From: Phoronis australis
Lineage: Eukaryota; Phoronida; Phoronidae
Direction: 5' to 3'
Length of the DNA: 56,683 nt
Assembly: GCA_002633005.1 (NCBI GenBank)
Contig: NMRA01000133.1
Coordinates: forward strand, 139,203 to 195,885
Shown: positions 38,216 through 49,830 of the stretch, piece by piece
How positions within the stretch are numbered: position 1 is the stretch's first letter
Layout of the letters: every line of letters starts with the position of its first letter
Made by a program: the position numbers and the translations under genes
Notes under the pieces: generated by a model
The model's input: only the letters and a program-made list of their open reading frames with translations
Told to the model about the DNA's origin: nothing
The model's database searches: none

Positions 38216-38879
38216 TTTTCATTGAATTACCAGATGGCTCAAATGTTTTGCACTCATGTATGTATTATAACAACTTGTGTTTAGCCATTAACAACCTTAT
38301 GAAGCCATTTCAAAATCCAAAACCTTTAATGTACATAGTGGCAATGGTGTTATGCAACTGTTAACTCAAGTGAATTATGACACTGCATTGAGCAATAAAA
38401 CAGCCCTTTACATGTATTCATCAATAATTTTGAATTCATTAACTGTCACAAAACCTTTTGCTTATTTGTTTGCCCTTACTTGTTGTGTTGTTTATTTTGG
38501 TTATCTAAGGATCTAAAGTAAAGTTTGGTTTTTCAATTATGGTTCTAAGTATATCAACTGCTTATGGAAATTATTCTTATTTTATTTTAGAAGCTGCAGT
38601 ACTTCCTTCTAAGTTTAATTGTGACTTTGTTTAGTTGGACAGCCTGCTTACACTTACTTATGGTTTTGTAACATGGTCTCCTAAGAATATAAAAATGTCA
38701 TCAAGAATTAATTTGGGTTATTATTCAATTTTTGCAAATCTGTAAGTATACACCTAACTGTAATTGTGGTGTAAAAACCACCTGACCTGCTTCGCATCAG
38801 TAACATTTCAGTCTGTTATTACTTGTAAGCAAGTGGTGTTCTTGTATACAAAACTCACTTTTGTGTTTCTCTATTTCAG

Positions 38880-39069
38880 ACTTTTGTCATCTGATGTGAA
38901 GACATACTATACACGCCACATTTAATGTGTCAAAACTTTCACAGTTTTTGGAAAACATTAAAGTATCTAAGGATGCCGGTGTTTCGCTTGTATCCAACGC
39001 CATCGAGATAAAGCAGGTGCCATTGAAATCTTTATGAACTTCTCTGCCTGCTGTTGAACTTGGATCAGC
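38880..39069 (+). promoter_or_regulatory. Protocadherin 5' leader segment with three upstream ORFs
   Basis: This is the part of the large exon before the start codon, following the acceptor GTGTTTCTCTATTTCAG that ends at 38879. It holds three upstream AUGs: a minimal start-stop ATGTGA at 38894-38899, a 28-codon frame at 38925-39011, and a 7-codon frame at 39034-39057. The TGA of the last is in frame with, and 12 nt before, the main ATG. Such leaders usually lower translation of the main frame (inference). Confidence 0.65.
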
Positions 39070-41784
39070 ATGATGATGATGCTGTCGAGAATTTTGTCTC
39101 TTTCTGTTTTCTTCAAGTGCTTGATGAATGTCATCTCGCAAGATCCTGTGGATTTATCGTATTCGATACTTGAAGAACTGCCAACTGGTTCTTTGATCGC
39201 CAACATAGCTGAGGACGCAAATCTGCATCAAAAATATAACAACGTGATCTTCCAAAAGCTGCGCTATACCTTCTTGAACACAGACAATCCCGATAATGCT
39301 TTCATATCACTGAGCGAATACGGAGGCATCATAAGCACTGCTCAGAAGATCGACCGGGACACACTTGAACAATGCCAGGGCGTTGACAAGTGCTATGTTC
39401 ATGTTCAAGTGGCAGTCTCACCTCCTGAATACTTCCAGATCATCCGCATCAGTGTAGAAATAAAAGACATGAATGATAACCAGCCACAGTTTCCTAGCAA
39501 CTTTGTTGTCATGGAGATACCAGAATCAGTATCAATTAACGCAACATATTTAACTCCTGCTGCCATAGACCCAGATGTTGGCAACTATGCGATTCAGTCT
39601 TATGAAATTTTTCCTCCGTCGGATACATTTGGGTTTAAACTTGTGGATAACATCGATGGGAGTAAGGATGTCGGAATTGTTGTCAAAAAGAAATTGGATC
39701 GTGAGGTACAGGATTTTTATCAGGTGAAACTTATTGCAAAAGATGGCGGTACACCGCCATTCACTGGTTGGACGACGATTAACATTCAAGTAAAGGATGT
39801 TAACGATAATTCACCAATATTTGACAACTCGACTTACAGTGTACGAGTAGAAGAAAACATACCTATAAATTCAACTGTAATCCAAGTACGAGCAACAGAT
39901 TCAGACAGTGGATTAAATGGTGACTTATTTTACTACATCAACCCTCGATCACCAGCTGCCGTGAAATCTTTGTTTTTCCTAGACAATAAAACTGGTGAAA
40001 TTTCTACTCTCCAAGGATTAGATTATGAAGAAGGTCGGGAGTATAACATTCCTATCCTTGTTCGAGATCACGGCAAACCTCCAAAGATGGATGCCGCCAT
40101 TGTTAAAGTTGTAGTTCTCGATTTAAATGATAATCGTCCTGAAATTGTCATCAACACATTGTCTTCTGCCCAGCAAATTTATGTCTCAGAAAACTCTGGA
40201 AATGGCACAATAGTTGTGCCTGTCACGATCTTTGACAGAGACAGTGGCGAGAATGGTCGCTTTGCGTGCCGGTTGTCCAATTCCAAGTTTGCACTGAGGC
40301 ACATGTACGATAATCAGTACAAGATTGTCTTGGAGAAACAGCTGGATTACGAGAAGAAACGACGCCACAATCTGACAATGTGGTGCCAAGATGGGGGAAA
40401 TCCGAAGCTGACCTCAATGAAACAGATTTCAGTGGCGGTAAAGGACGAGAACGATCATGCGCCTGTATTTCCCGAATCATTGTACTTTCTGTCGATCGTT
40501 GAGAACAATGAGATTGGGGACCCAGTTGGTGATGTCAAGGCAATTGACCTTGATCGGGGCGTTAATGGACAGGTGCTTCACAAATTAAGTCTTGATTCAG
40601 ATGCGGACTATTTTCATGTAGATCAGTACTCCGGGCTGATTACGGCGAAATCAGTATTTGACCGTGAAGTCAAAGACGAATACATGTTTTATGTTGTAGC
40701 TGTAGATGGCAGTCAGGATGCAAAAATGAACACTGCCATGGTTGTTGTGTCAGTGCTTGACCAAAATGATGAGGCTCCTGTATTTTCTCGTAATAATTAC
40801 CCGTTTGTGATACCTGAGAACCAATCCAAAGTGACCATTGTTGGGCAGGTCAATGCCACAGATGATGATATTGGGTTTAACAGTGAAGTGTGGTATAAAA
40901 TTGATCCTCGGGCCACAGCGGAGCTGAAACTGTTCTCAATCACGCCGAAAAGCGGCGAGATATACACAACAGAGGTTTTAGATCGTGAAGTGAAAGCAAT
41001 TCACTCGTTTGCTGTCATAGCAACAGACAGGGGTTCTCCCATGAAATCAAGCTCTGCTGTTGTCACTGTTGAATTGACGGACATTAACGACGAGATTCCA
41101 CGCATCGAATTTCCTATCCCAGAAAATGATACTATTTCTGTTTCTTATCAGACACCCGTTGGTATTGCGGTCACTCAAATTCTAGCATTTGATGACGATA
41201 TCGGAGAAAATGGTCGACTAACTTATTTCATTCACAGTGGAAATAGTGATGAAATCTTTGCTGTGGACCCATCGACTGGTGAAGTATTAATCAAAAACGT
41301 AATACCACCTGAGAACCTTAATACTTACGCTGTCACCATTGGTGTCCATGACAACGGGAAGCCTAAACACATGGCCTATGTGACGGCCAGTTTTGTGATA
41401 ACGAAGGAACCCTATGTTGCAAAGAGTGACGCTGCAATGAATGGACCTCATCAGAATCTGATCATCGTCGTCTGCCTTTCTAGTATCTCCGCAGTTCTAG
41501 TGGTGGTGCTCATTGTTGCTATCATCTGGATGAAACGTCGCAATCGGGACAGCGAAGTGCGGTACAACTGCCGTATCGAAGCCAATAAAGTTTTGATGAA
41601 TAAGAAGACTGAGCCAACCATTTCAACCAATGGTAAACAGGCTCAAAGGAATCCCAACCCAGAAGGGTCTGAAACAGACGAAGGAGGTAGTACAATCTCC
41701 ACCATTAGTAAGGGAGAAATTCAAGTGGAGAGAAGGACCAATGGTCAAGTGGTCACCACATTTCCTGCTCAGAATGCAACAGAA
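39070..41784 (+). CDS. Delta-type protocadherin, seven EC repeats; large coding exon (residues 1-905)
   Basis: Calcium-dependent adhesion receptor of the plasma membrane. Residues 1-24 form a signal peptide (hydrophobic LSLSVFF). Seven cadherin repeats follow, with linkers DMNDNQP (133), DVNDNSP (243), DLNDNRP (351), DENDHAP (459), DQNDEAP (564) and DINDEIP (671); EC7 runs to about 785. EC1 has the protocadherin CX5C pair (C102, C108) and no N-terminal tryptophan of classical cadherins. The membrane helix is about 797-820, with stop-transfer KRR. Seven repeats fit the delta-1 group (PCDH1/7/9/11); delta-2 members have six. An in-frame TGA at 39055 fixes the start within a run of four ATGs at 39070. 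The exon ends at a perfect donor, GAA then GTAAGT, in phase 0. EC5 has DGSQDAK in place of the usual D-x-G-x-PP. No RRVTF motif is seen in the tail. Confidence 0.95.
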
Positions 41785-43052
41785 GTAAGTAATGATGCAT
41801 ATCAGGGCGTCACCTAGATCAGTGTCAAATTCATTCAAATGGTTGTCTTAAAACTGATTTTGTAACCAGCTGTGAACTCGAAATTATCAAAAAAATATCA
41901 CTGGTCTGTGTTAATCTTGCTTAGCCTCAGGAAAATTGCTTAACAATTAATATTAATGAATTTCAGTTGGAAAACAATTGTTTCCAAAATGCGAGATATA
42001 GTACCTTGCAATTTTCCTAAGTCTGCATTTTGCCTTCTGCATCTAGGTGAAGCTCGGTATAATACATGGGTTTCATGAATCTGATAAATGCTCAAGAAAT
42101 GTTGTTTCTGGTTGAAAATGCTGAAATCTATCAGTTGATTTAATATGGGTAAAACTGACTTTGTGCCTGGTTTGAGACCGTCATTTATATGTCTTGACAG
42201 CACTATTAATCCAAATGTGCTGAAGAGCTACTTTAGAATTTGCAAGAAAAGCATCTGGTCAATAAACCTCCCACACCTACTGAGAAAAAGGTGTGTGGAA
42301 CTCTGTACCCCATTCAAGTGTCATCTGACATGTTTTCATTGGGGTGACTGATGGCCCACATTGAATGATAGCACTTTTCATTTTCCCCCTCTCCTATCAT
42401 TACCTTATTAATATAACAATTGCTTTGCCACACTGTTTCATTGTTGTCTGCTTTTGGTCAGTGAAAGCCAATAGGCCCATGAAGAGACTTAATTTCCTAC
42501 TCAATAGCAATCTCATTTGAAAGGTCACCTTTTGAGGAATAAATATTTGTTATATTGGGTAACAGGTAAGTTTAGAATCCATCATAATGTTTCCCAAATC
42601 ACTTGTGTCCAGCTTTGCACAAATGCTGGAGAAGAAGGGAAAAATGGAAATGGAAATGGAAGTAATTGTTTCCATATTATAGGAAATGTAATGTAGTTAT
42701 TTCATTATGATTAAGGATAATTTATAGCCATTTAGTTCAATTCCACGAATTTGCATTCAGAGTTTTGTTTTTCTCTGTAAAATAACCAGCGTTAATAAAC
42801 CTTCTAGTTTGCTACAAATTGCGGTATGTGTTGTTAGTTACAAATTCTGCACTCCACTCTTATCCCAAAGTCTCAATAGTTTGTAAACGCCCTTTAGACA
42901 CCTTCAAAATACATGTTGAAATCAATATCCTGTGGTTCACTGAACTATTGATTTTATTGATGTCTTAGCACTTTTTGTTATTGTTTATATTACAAAATAC
43001 GAAGATGTGACCTTGACTAAAACCCTCTATTGTATTAACTGTAGTAACTTAA

Positions 43053-43290
43053 CATGCGCACCCAGCCTAAAAATGGGAGCTCGAACTTTTTGAGTATGTA
43101 AACCTTTTACTAACATTCACGGGTGCGTTCAGAGTTATGAATTGTGTATTCGCCAAATTTTGGTAGTTCCTGCCTTTTTAATGGACTTTTGTCTCGTTTT
43201 CTACTTTTTTTTCTGAGTTTCTGTTTCTCTGAGGCAGACCTTTTTGCCCACTTCATTCGAGCCCACCCCGAGCCACCCCCCCCCCACCGG
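43053..43290 (+). mobile_element. C-rich repeat element, copy 1
   Basis: CATGCGCACCCAGCCTAAAA, ATGGGAGCTCGAA, TGGACTTTTGTCTCGTTT, CTGAGGC.GACCTTTTT and a terminal TTCGAGCCCACC with a C-tract recur in the same order at 55408-55690. The GGGAGCTCGAA and TTCGAGCCC ends are inverted, suggesting a non-autonomous DNA element. A short frame is conserved between copies (GLLSR...EADLFAHF). Confidence 0.65.
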
Positions 43291-43896
43291 GTGCACACAT
43301 GCTTTAAGTGCTCTTTCTGGCTTGCTCAAGATAGTATTAGCAATAATTATTTTAAACAAGGGCCATTGAACACTGTTGTGGCTTCTGCAAGAGTCCAGCT
43401 TCCAACGTCTTGTGATAGGCCTGTGAGGAAGCTAGAATCCGCAGTAGTGTAATGAATGAAGTGTTCAGTAGCACAAGAAAATTTGCTGCCAACATACAGT
43501 AATTTATTCTGTAAAAACATGTCCAAGACATTCATATTTTGTGAATAGTTCGAAATATAATATAGTTTGCTACCTAATAATGTCAGTTAAGGGGATTCAG
43601 TTGTTATGTAAAGAGTGAGAACCCTTAGAAACAGATATCTTAAAATCCTGTTGGTTTGGCTCTTTAAGGTTTTATAAACAGTCATGCTTTAGCAATAAAG
43701 ACAATGAACTTGTAACAAAAAACAGCATTTGGTAAAATTTCCTTAGCAATAGTAATTTACAGGGGTTCTAGATTTTGAGAACCAGTTTGATACTTGGTAT
43801 TCAGTGGAGAAAACTGGTTCTAAAAATGCGGGGAACGGTCCAAAAGTGAGACTAGGAAGTGGTATAACATGACGGACTGGCTGTAACGCACATCAA

Positions 43897-44229
43897 GCGA
43901 CAAAACTACTTCTGATATAGACCACTTACGCTTACGAAATTGGTTTCAAAATTTCCTTAGTCAGAGTGGGCATGATTTTGGGCTTGGAAGAACTGATAGT
44001 TCATTATTGCTTGGGATAGACCTCTACAAGTTGACTTGTCACACAGTGTCATTTTACCCATAATGCCAAGCTTAGTCTGGGACAATAACGAACTGTCAGT
44101 TGTTTGAAAGACTAAAGATCTCTTCTCATCTTAGTGAATAACGAGTTGAGCATGAGAACAATTTTATTGCAGCCCTAAGTAATCTAAATCAAAACTTAGT
44201 TTTTTGGCGGAATGTAAATTTATTGTCGC
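43897..44229 (+). mobile_element. Family C palindromic element
   Basis: The left terminus GCGACAAAACTACTTCTG pairs with the reversed right terminus GCGACAATAAATTTACATTC. Inner arms AACTGATAGTTCATTATTG and CAATAACGAACTGTCAGTT are nearly perfect inverted repeats. It is about 333 bp, non-coding, and inserted in intron 1 of the protocadherin. No target duplication was identified. Confidence 0.65.
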
Positions 44230-44559
44230 GTGTATTTAGGAAGTCAGCTGGGTACTGTAACAACTAGTGTTTCTGTGGCACTTGTCCAGCAACAGGAATG
44301 GAGTGACTGACCACCTTGATTCACATTTTGAAGTGGCTAATTAATTATTGGAAGCAATTTTTAAGTGGATGATTAATTATTTGGAGACCACTTCCAAAAC
44401 CACCACGATGACTGAGTGCCTAGTGTGTGTAGTGGTTAAATCCAAAAACAAACATACAGTAGTTAGAAAATAATAGTTTTTAAAAAAGTTGATGTTATCT
44501 ATTCTCATCAAAAAATCAAGAAAACTTTTAAATTTTTTGCTTAATTCTCGAAGTGTTCT

Positions 44560-44800
44560 CAATCAAACTCATCAAATTTGGTCTAATGTTTTTCAGAATC
44601 ACTAAATATAACAGGCACACATACTTTTATTCTAATCTTATTTTGCACAAAAATAATTGCTAAAACGGTTATTCTCCATTTTCAAATGGCCGATTCATGT
44701 TTGCAATAATGGGAATGTTGCCAAATGTTGTTTTATGACATCTATATACTGCAAACTATGCTCGTAATAATCTAAAACATTGTTAATCCTGACTTTTGTG
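44560..44800 (+). mobile_element. Possible family B MITE fragment
   Basis: AACTCATCAAATTTGGTCTA and, further in, GCACAAAAATAATTGCTAAA then CCATTTTCAAATGG resemble the left end and interior of the copies at 8432 and 13760. The match is partial. Confidence 0.35.
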
Positions 44801-47189
44801 GAGAAATTTAACTAAACGGAATTTCACCTGTCGGCCCTGTTGCATGCCAAACAAGTGCAGAATTACCATACAATGATGAAGTTGTTTCTTTAATGGTCAA
44901 AAAATGTGTATAAATATTTACATTTGGTCAACATTTTTTAAAAATTGTTCTGTGTTTGTATGTAATCTAGGACTGTTGTGTAAACTCAATAAGTTTGCCT
45001 CTTGAACACCAAGGAATTTGACAAAAGCTAACTTCCAAACAAACAAAGTAAATGCTTCAGTGCATTCTGGTTGTATTAGCCTGTCACTTCCACTATTTTG
45101 TTCAGTTTTGGGCTTTGGAGGTCTGGCTTATTACATTGGTGACAGTCTATCTTTCATGCCTTGTAATAGTTTGTACAATGACAGTCAGTTTCAACAGTAG
45201 CCTTCAGTTTGCTGATCTTTGAAGGTATACACTCAAAGTATGATTCTCAGAGTACAAACCATTGCGGAAAAAACATTAAAGGCTGGGTTCCCACGAATCG
45301 TGTTCGCAAGTTTTTTCCGTGATTTTTTCAAAAAAGTTTTTACTCAAGAGAGCACAGCTAGTAATTCTGCATTTTTTGTTTATGTAATAAATTTTCAAGA
45401 TTGCGGGGGGGGGAGATTTCTACAAAAAAGACTTGCACAAAGGGTTTAATGAATAGGAATCATGTAATCTGTATGAGGTGGCATTTGAGTTGTGTGGTGT
45501 GGCGGACAGTCTCTATTTTTAATAGCTTTGACTGGTTATTTGTTCAAGACCCAAAGTTTACAAATCTGTCTAAGCCGGAATTGTTGTTGTGGTGACTTAT
45601 GGGTAAACTGTTTATTGTTATATCTAATGCACACTTGAACCAAGTTGGGTTCATTTTACTCAGAATTTGAAATGGGATAATAATTTGAAGAGCTCACTTA
45701 AGGAGATTTGCATAGTGGTTGTGAAGAAGCCGTCCACCTTTCTAGCTCAGACACTTGCCTGATTGTTTGTGATGCCGTTTTTTGAAGGAAATATGGTGTG
45801 TTGTTTCTTTTGGGTTGGAGCCAGAGTTCCGGTGGTGTCCAGAGGTTTTTTAAGCATGTACTTGGGGACTTGAGGTTTTCTATTGTGGCTTTGTGACTTA
45901 CTTCTCAGATACTCAAGTGCGTACTTTAAAATACCCGGTGGATAATATGACAAATCATGGATTTTCCTGGCCCTCGTCCGGTAGATTCATACAGTAATGG
46001 TCAGTTTATCCGAGGTCAGGGAGTGCTCTAGCATCGAAGCACTCTCCCAAATCTGCCTGTGATTAGGTAAGCATAGGACTGTGAGAAAATAGCACAAAAC
46101 ACATAAATGAATAATTATATTTTTGTCAATAGTTATTTTCGGTGTTATTACTATTTTTCTCATAAAACAATCTGTGGAATGTGTGAAATGATAGCATGTG
46201 CCTAATTTAGCACAAAACACTGCCAATCAGCTGGACGAAATTACTGAAAACACAAAACAGTTGAAGAGAAGACGTAGTTTTGTCATTGGTCAGTTTGTGA
46301 TCACCTGACTTGCAGGTGCAGAAAATTGATACAATTTTCTCTTAACAGTGAGGATATGTGTGTACCCATAATTGACTTAGAGTGTACAATAGGTGACCAG
46401 GTAAAGGGTTACAAATGAAACTGACGCTATTTTGCAGTTGAGGCATAAAACTATGCCAAAGGAGTCTCTTACTCTGCTTCTTATATTATCCATTTAGGAA
46501 GTCCTTACAGAGTACAAAACCTTTGGTGAAGTACCAGCACATCTGGTGAAAATTTTTGGTCAATTCAAGTTTGTGCGAAATACTTCAAAAAGAAATTAAG
46601 TGCAATTACTTGGGATTTAAGCTGGGAATTTAGAGGAGCATTCAAAGCATATCAGTAAATTGCATCAGTCAAACATTTATCAATTTTCTTCTTTTATCTC
46701 TTTGACCACGTTATCTAGTTAGGATAATAACTTATGCCTTGAATTTATCACAAATACCATCTTGATACCATAATCTTGTTAAACCTGTTCATGAATATTA
46801 CGCCGTTGTGATATATTTTCTATTAAATCTTCCATTCATTTTCTGGCTTGTTTCAAGACTTAGACAGCTCTAATACCTCTGTTTTGTTTGTGAATCACTA
46901 ATAATACATCCTTCCTTACTATGCAAAGCTGATATATTTAAGACTTTGTCTGACCTCTGGTCTACTTCAAAAAATTAAGACTTCACCTTTGTCACAAGTG
47001 CTACACTATTGGATCAAGTTTCAATAAACATGGATGGATATGGCAGAGGGTTGTGGAATTTTATTTTTTCAAATTTTCCCTACAAAAATAAACGTTCAAT
47101 GTGAGTATGTGTATTATGAATTTGTCTTAAAACATCGCCAGGAAGGTAGCCAGCTTTTCTTAGAAAAAAATTAACTCTAATTACCTGTA

Positions 47190-47810
47190 ATTTAAAGTTT
47201 TACAGAATTTTGGAAATGTTCAAATTTTGCTGACTCTTGAACATAAAAGCTCAGAAATCATTGATTACTTTTGTACGAAACTTTCAGAAGATTTTCAAAG
47301 TTCTCCAAAACACTGTTAAAAATTGTTTTTAAAATGTCTCACTTTTACATGAGGTGGTTTCAAAAATTAGACTTTCATGATTTTCATAAAAAATAAAGTT
47401 GCATAAAATGTAAAAATATTCTTGAAAACTGTAACAGTGTTATTGAGATCTCACCTTGAACATTTAAGTAAAATTTGATCGTGTTATTGATTGCTATCAA
47501 CGTACCTTTCTTTTTTCCTAAATTTTACTAAAAAGGACATAGTTAGGTGACTCAATTAATAACAGATGGTAAAAAAGTTGAAAATCAAATTGCATCGACT
47601 TTTTACTTTCAGAAAATATAATATGAATATAATATAAATATAATATAAATATAATATAAATATAATATAAATATAATATAAATATAATATAAATATAATA
47701 TAAATATAATATAAATATAATATAAATATAATATAAAATCTACATTTATGCAGATATTTTGATAAATACGCTGACGTGCCAATATATCAATATAGTTCTA
47801 CATCACCTTA
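47190..47810 (+). mobile_element. Family A element, diverged copy with internal microsatellite
   Basis: GGAAATGTTCAAATTTTGCT matches the left part of the 4928 element. AAAGTTGCATAAAATG, GGACATAGTTAGGTGACTCA, ATTAATAACAGATGG and AAAATCAAATTGCATCGACT match its right part in order. The right terminus TTCTACATCACCTTA corresponds to the reversed TIR. A 124-bp AT-rich array interrupts the alignment just after CTTTTTA. Confidence 0.65.
47614..47737 (+). repeat. 11-bp AT-rich tandem array, about 11 copies
   Basis: The unit AAATATAATAT is repeated with almost no variation (one G near the start). It sits inside the family A element copy. Confidence 0.9.
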
Positions 47811-48836
47811 ATTAAGTGTCAGTTTTGATATTAATGTGTCACCTTTTGTGACTATTGCTGCATTCCCTCGCCAACTTTATAATTAGACTTCTACAACTCT
47901 GTTGGGAAGTGGACCTTGGATAATTGTGAGCCATTATATAATGGTTCTCCATGATTATGTGGTAATTGGCTCATCTTGCTGATGATAATTTTCAAATTAT
48001 TGGTGTGACATTACCTGACGTAATAGTGTGAATCATTGCCATTCTCACTTTTCCTTCTGTTCTGTTTGGAATTACTTGTATTGAAAAGAGTTAGAGTAGC
48101 CTTCCATTTGATGCTTATCTCGATATCAATCTGATCTGTAATACATTTGCACTCCTACTCTGGAAGTATGTTGCAATAAACCATTTTCTGGTAACAGAAA
48201 CAAATTCACAAACTACCATAAGTAGATTTCCTTTCTTACTTGGTAGTGAAGTGATGTAATACTAGACTCTTTCTTTTCTTTCAAATCTTATTCATTTTTG
48301 TACTGAACTGCAATCCTTTATCACTGTATGATGGCGCCATCTATTGACCAGGCATCTGTGAATTTTTTGTTGGTCTCACTTGACAATGTAAAGTTGGTCA
48401 AGTCGGTTAGAAGGAACTTGCTCTCATGGCTCTATCTTAAGACTGAGAACAGCAAACATCCTGAAATGTACTACAACATATACCACGGTAAAATTATGGA
48501 AAATTGCACTGAGTGTTGAGTGAGGCCTCAAGTTCAGTTTTTAGTTTTCATTTTATTCGACCTCTGTCATTGTTGTTAATGTAAACAATTTTTCAAAATA
48601 TCATATGATGGTAACTATGGAACTGAACTTAAAAATAGTTAATCATTAATTTAGTGCTACTTATGAGAAATTGAGAAAATAAAATTTCACTTGGTAGCAT
48701 TTCACCGCAGGGGTTTTCTGGTTGCAGTGATGTAGTACAGTAAGCCAACATGCAGTAGTGCTACCTATTGGCAAATAATGTAACAGTCTGTCAAACCATA
48801 CAAAATAATTTCTAACCTAGTTTCTTCTTTTCACAG

Positions 48837-48947
48837 GCCTACAAGTTGAGTTACATACAGTCCAAGGCTGCCCCTGGACTGACAGTGCTGCCACCTGGTG
48901 ACAGAACATTCTCCGCTGCCCAAGGTCACAAACCTACTGATGCACAG
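48837..48947 (+). CDS. Protocadherin cytoplasmic exon 2 (residues 906-942)
   Basis: A 111-bp exon of 37 codons between the acceptor TTCTTTTCACAG and the donor CAG, then GTATTT. It is open in phase 0, matching the phase-0 end of the large exon and the phase-0 start of the next. It encodes AYKLSYIQSKAAPGLTVLPP followed by GDRTFSAAQGHKPTDAQ. I recognise no motif in it. It is inferred from splice-site quality, frame agreement and position inside the gene; transcript data would confirm it. Being a multiple of three, it could be skipped without a frameshift. Confidence 0.78.
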
Positions 48948-49830
48948 GTATTTTGCGTTTGAAGACTCTTGTCAAATTTCACTAGTCAAAGCCAGTCGAT
49001 AAATAAACTTCGATTGAAGTAAAAATTCTTCAGTTTGGTCAAGTCAATAAGGAATCGAAATTGAGATTTTTCTGTTTTTCAGGGGGTTACGTCATTGCCG
49101 CAAATGCTCAAGAAATTTCCTGAAGAGTTATTTTTTGGGGGAAATTTGACGGAATAAAATTTCCCTTGTCCACCATTTTGTTTCCCACACTGAAGAATTT
49201 TTACCAACAACTTTTGTCAGAAACTTACGAGTAACAATTTGACTGTTGAGCCAGTTGAAATAAAAATGTTTGCTGGCAGTTCAATGCCTGAATTGCCACC
49301 TACCTTTGGCCCATTGCACAAGACACCTGATTTGAAACTCTTGAGAACTCTTATATAGTCATTAGGCTCTTGGTGAGACAGGGTGCAGAGGTCTGTAGAG
49401 TACAATAGACACTTTTGCTTGGACTTCAGTGAGCAGCTTCTTTTGTTTGGGGACATACATTGGTGTCTAAATGAAGTTTTTTGAAGAGATTTTAAATTAA
49501 AATGCTACAGTATTTTTCATTTCACTTTTAAAATGAACTTCCTTAAAATTCCAACAGAAATGATTGCAGAAATTGTATTTTTTGCATTTGTCCAAATCTG
49601 ACTGCCTTTTTGATAATGCCTTGAGATTCGCTGTAGGTTGAGTTGTGACTCAAAATGTATTAACAATGAAGACAGAGCTGTTCCTATGGCATTTACTGTT
49701 GCTGAAAAAAGGAGGAAATTCAGTCGCGCTGTTTCGTCATATTGTGGACTTAGTTTAAGAAACTTTACTGTATTTATAGCATTTCACCAGGTGAGCATTT
49801 TTCATGACATATCTTGCTGTATTATTTTAG
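48948..49830 (+). other. Protocadherin intron 2 (883 bp)
   Basis: Begins GTATTTTG and ends TGTATTATTTTAG. It contains a short family B MITE (about 49018-49206). A minus-strand open frame at 49217-49456 shows no protein features. Confidence 0.75.
49018..49206 (+). mobile_element. Family B MITE within intron 2
   Basis: The left end AAGTAAAAATTCTTCAGTTT pairs with the reversed right end GGTAAAAATTCTTCAGTGTG. The latter continues GAAACAAAATGG and GACAAGGGAAATTTTA, matching the family consensus GACACAATATGGCAGACAAG. About 190 bp; ends approximate. Confidence 0.55.

Larger units (their letters stand above)
28616..38879. other. Gene-free stretch upstream of the protocadherin coding exon
   Basis: No coding exon can be supported. 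Since 38880 is preceded by a strong acceptor, a non-coding first exon and the promoter of the protocadherin should lie upstream, perhaps here. Strong donor-like sites exist at 29718/29719 (CCAG, then GTGAGT) and 34151/34152 (CAG, then GTGAGT), but neither can be tied to an exon. Contents include MITE copies (35165-35361, 34496-34860), three hairpin-like repeats near 30.6 kb and a 23-bp duplication near 38.17-38.21 kb. A segment with more CpG around 32460-32800, including CACGTG, may be regulatory. Confidence 0.45.
41785..48836 (+). other. Protocadherin intron 1 (7.05 kb)
   Basis: Begins GTAAGT and ends TTCTTCTTTTCACAG. The reading frame from the large exon continues for ten more codons to a stop at 41815-41817, which would encode a short alternative tail. 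AATAAA-type hexamers near 42540 and 42795 could serve such a transcript. The rest holds a C-rich element (43053-43290), a family C palindrome (43897-44229), a family B-like fragment (about 44560-44800) and a family A element (47190-47810). No other exon is apparent. Confidence 0.8.

Noticed and set aside
39550-40480. Antisense open frames across the large exon
   Set aside because: Shadows of the strongly coding plus strand; no independent evidence.
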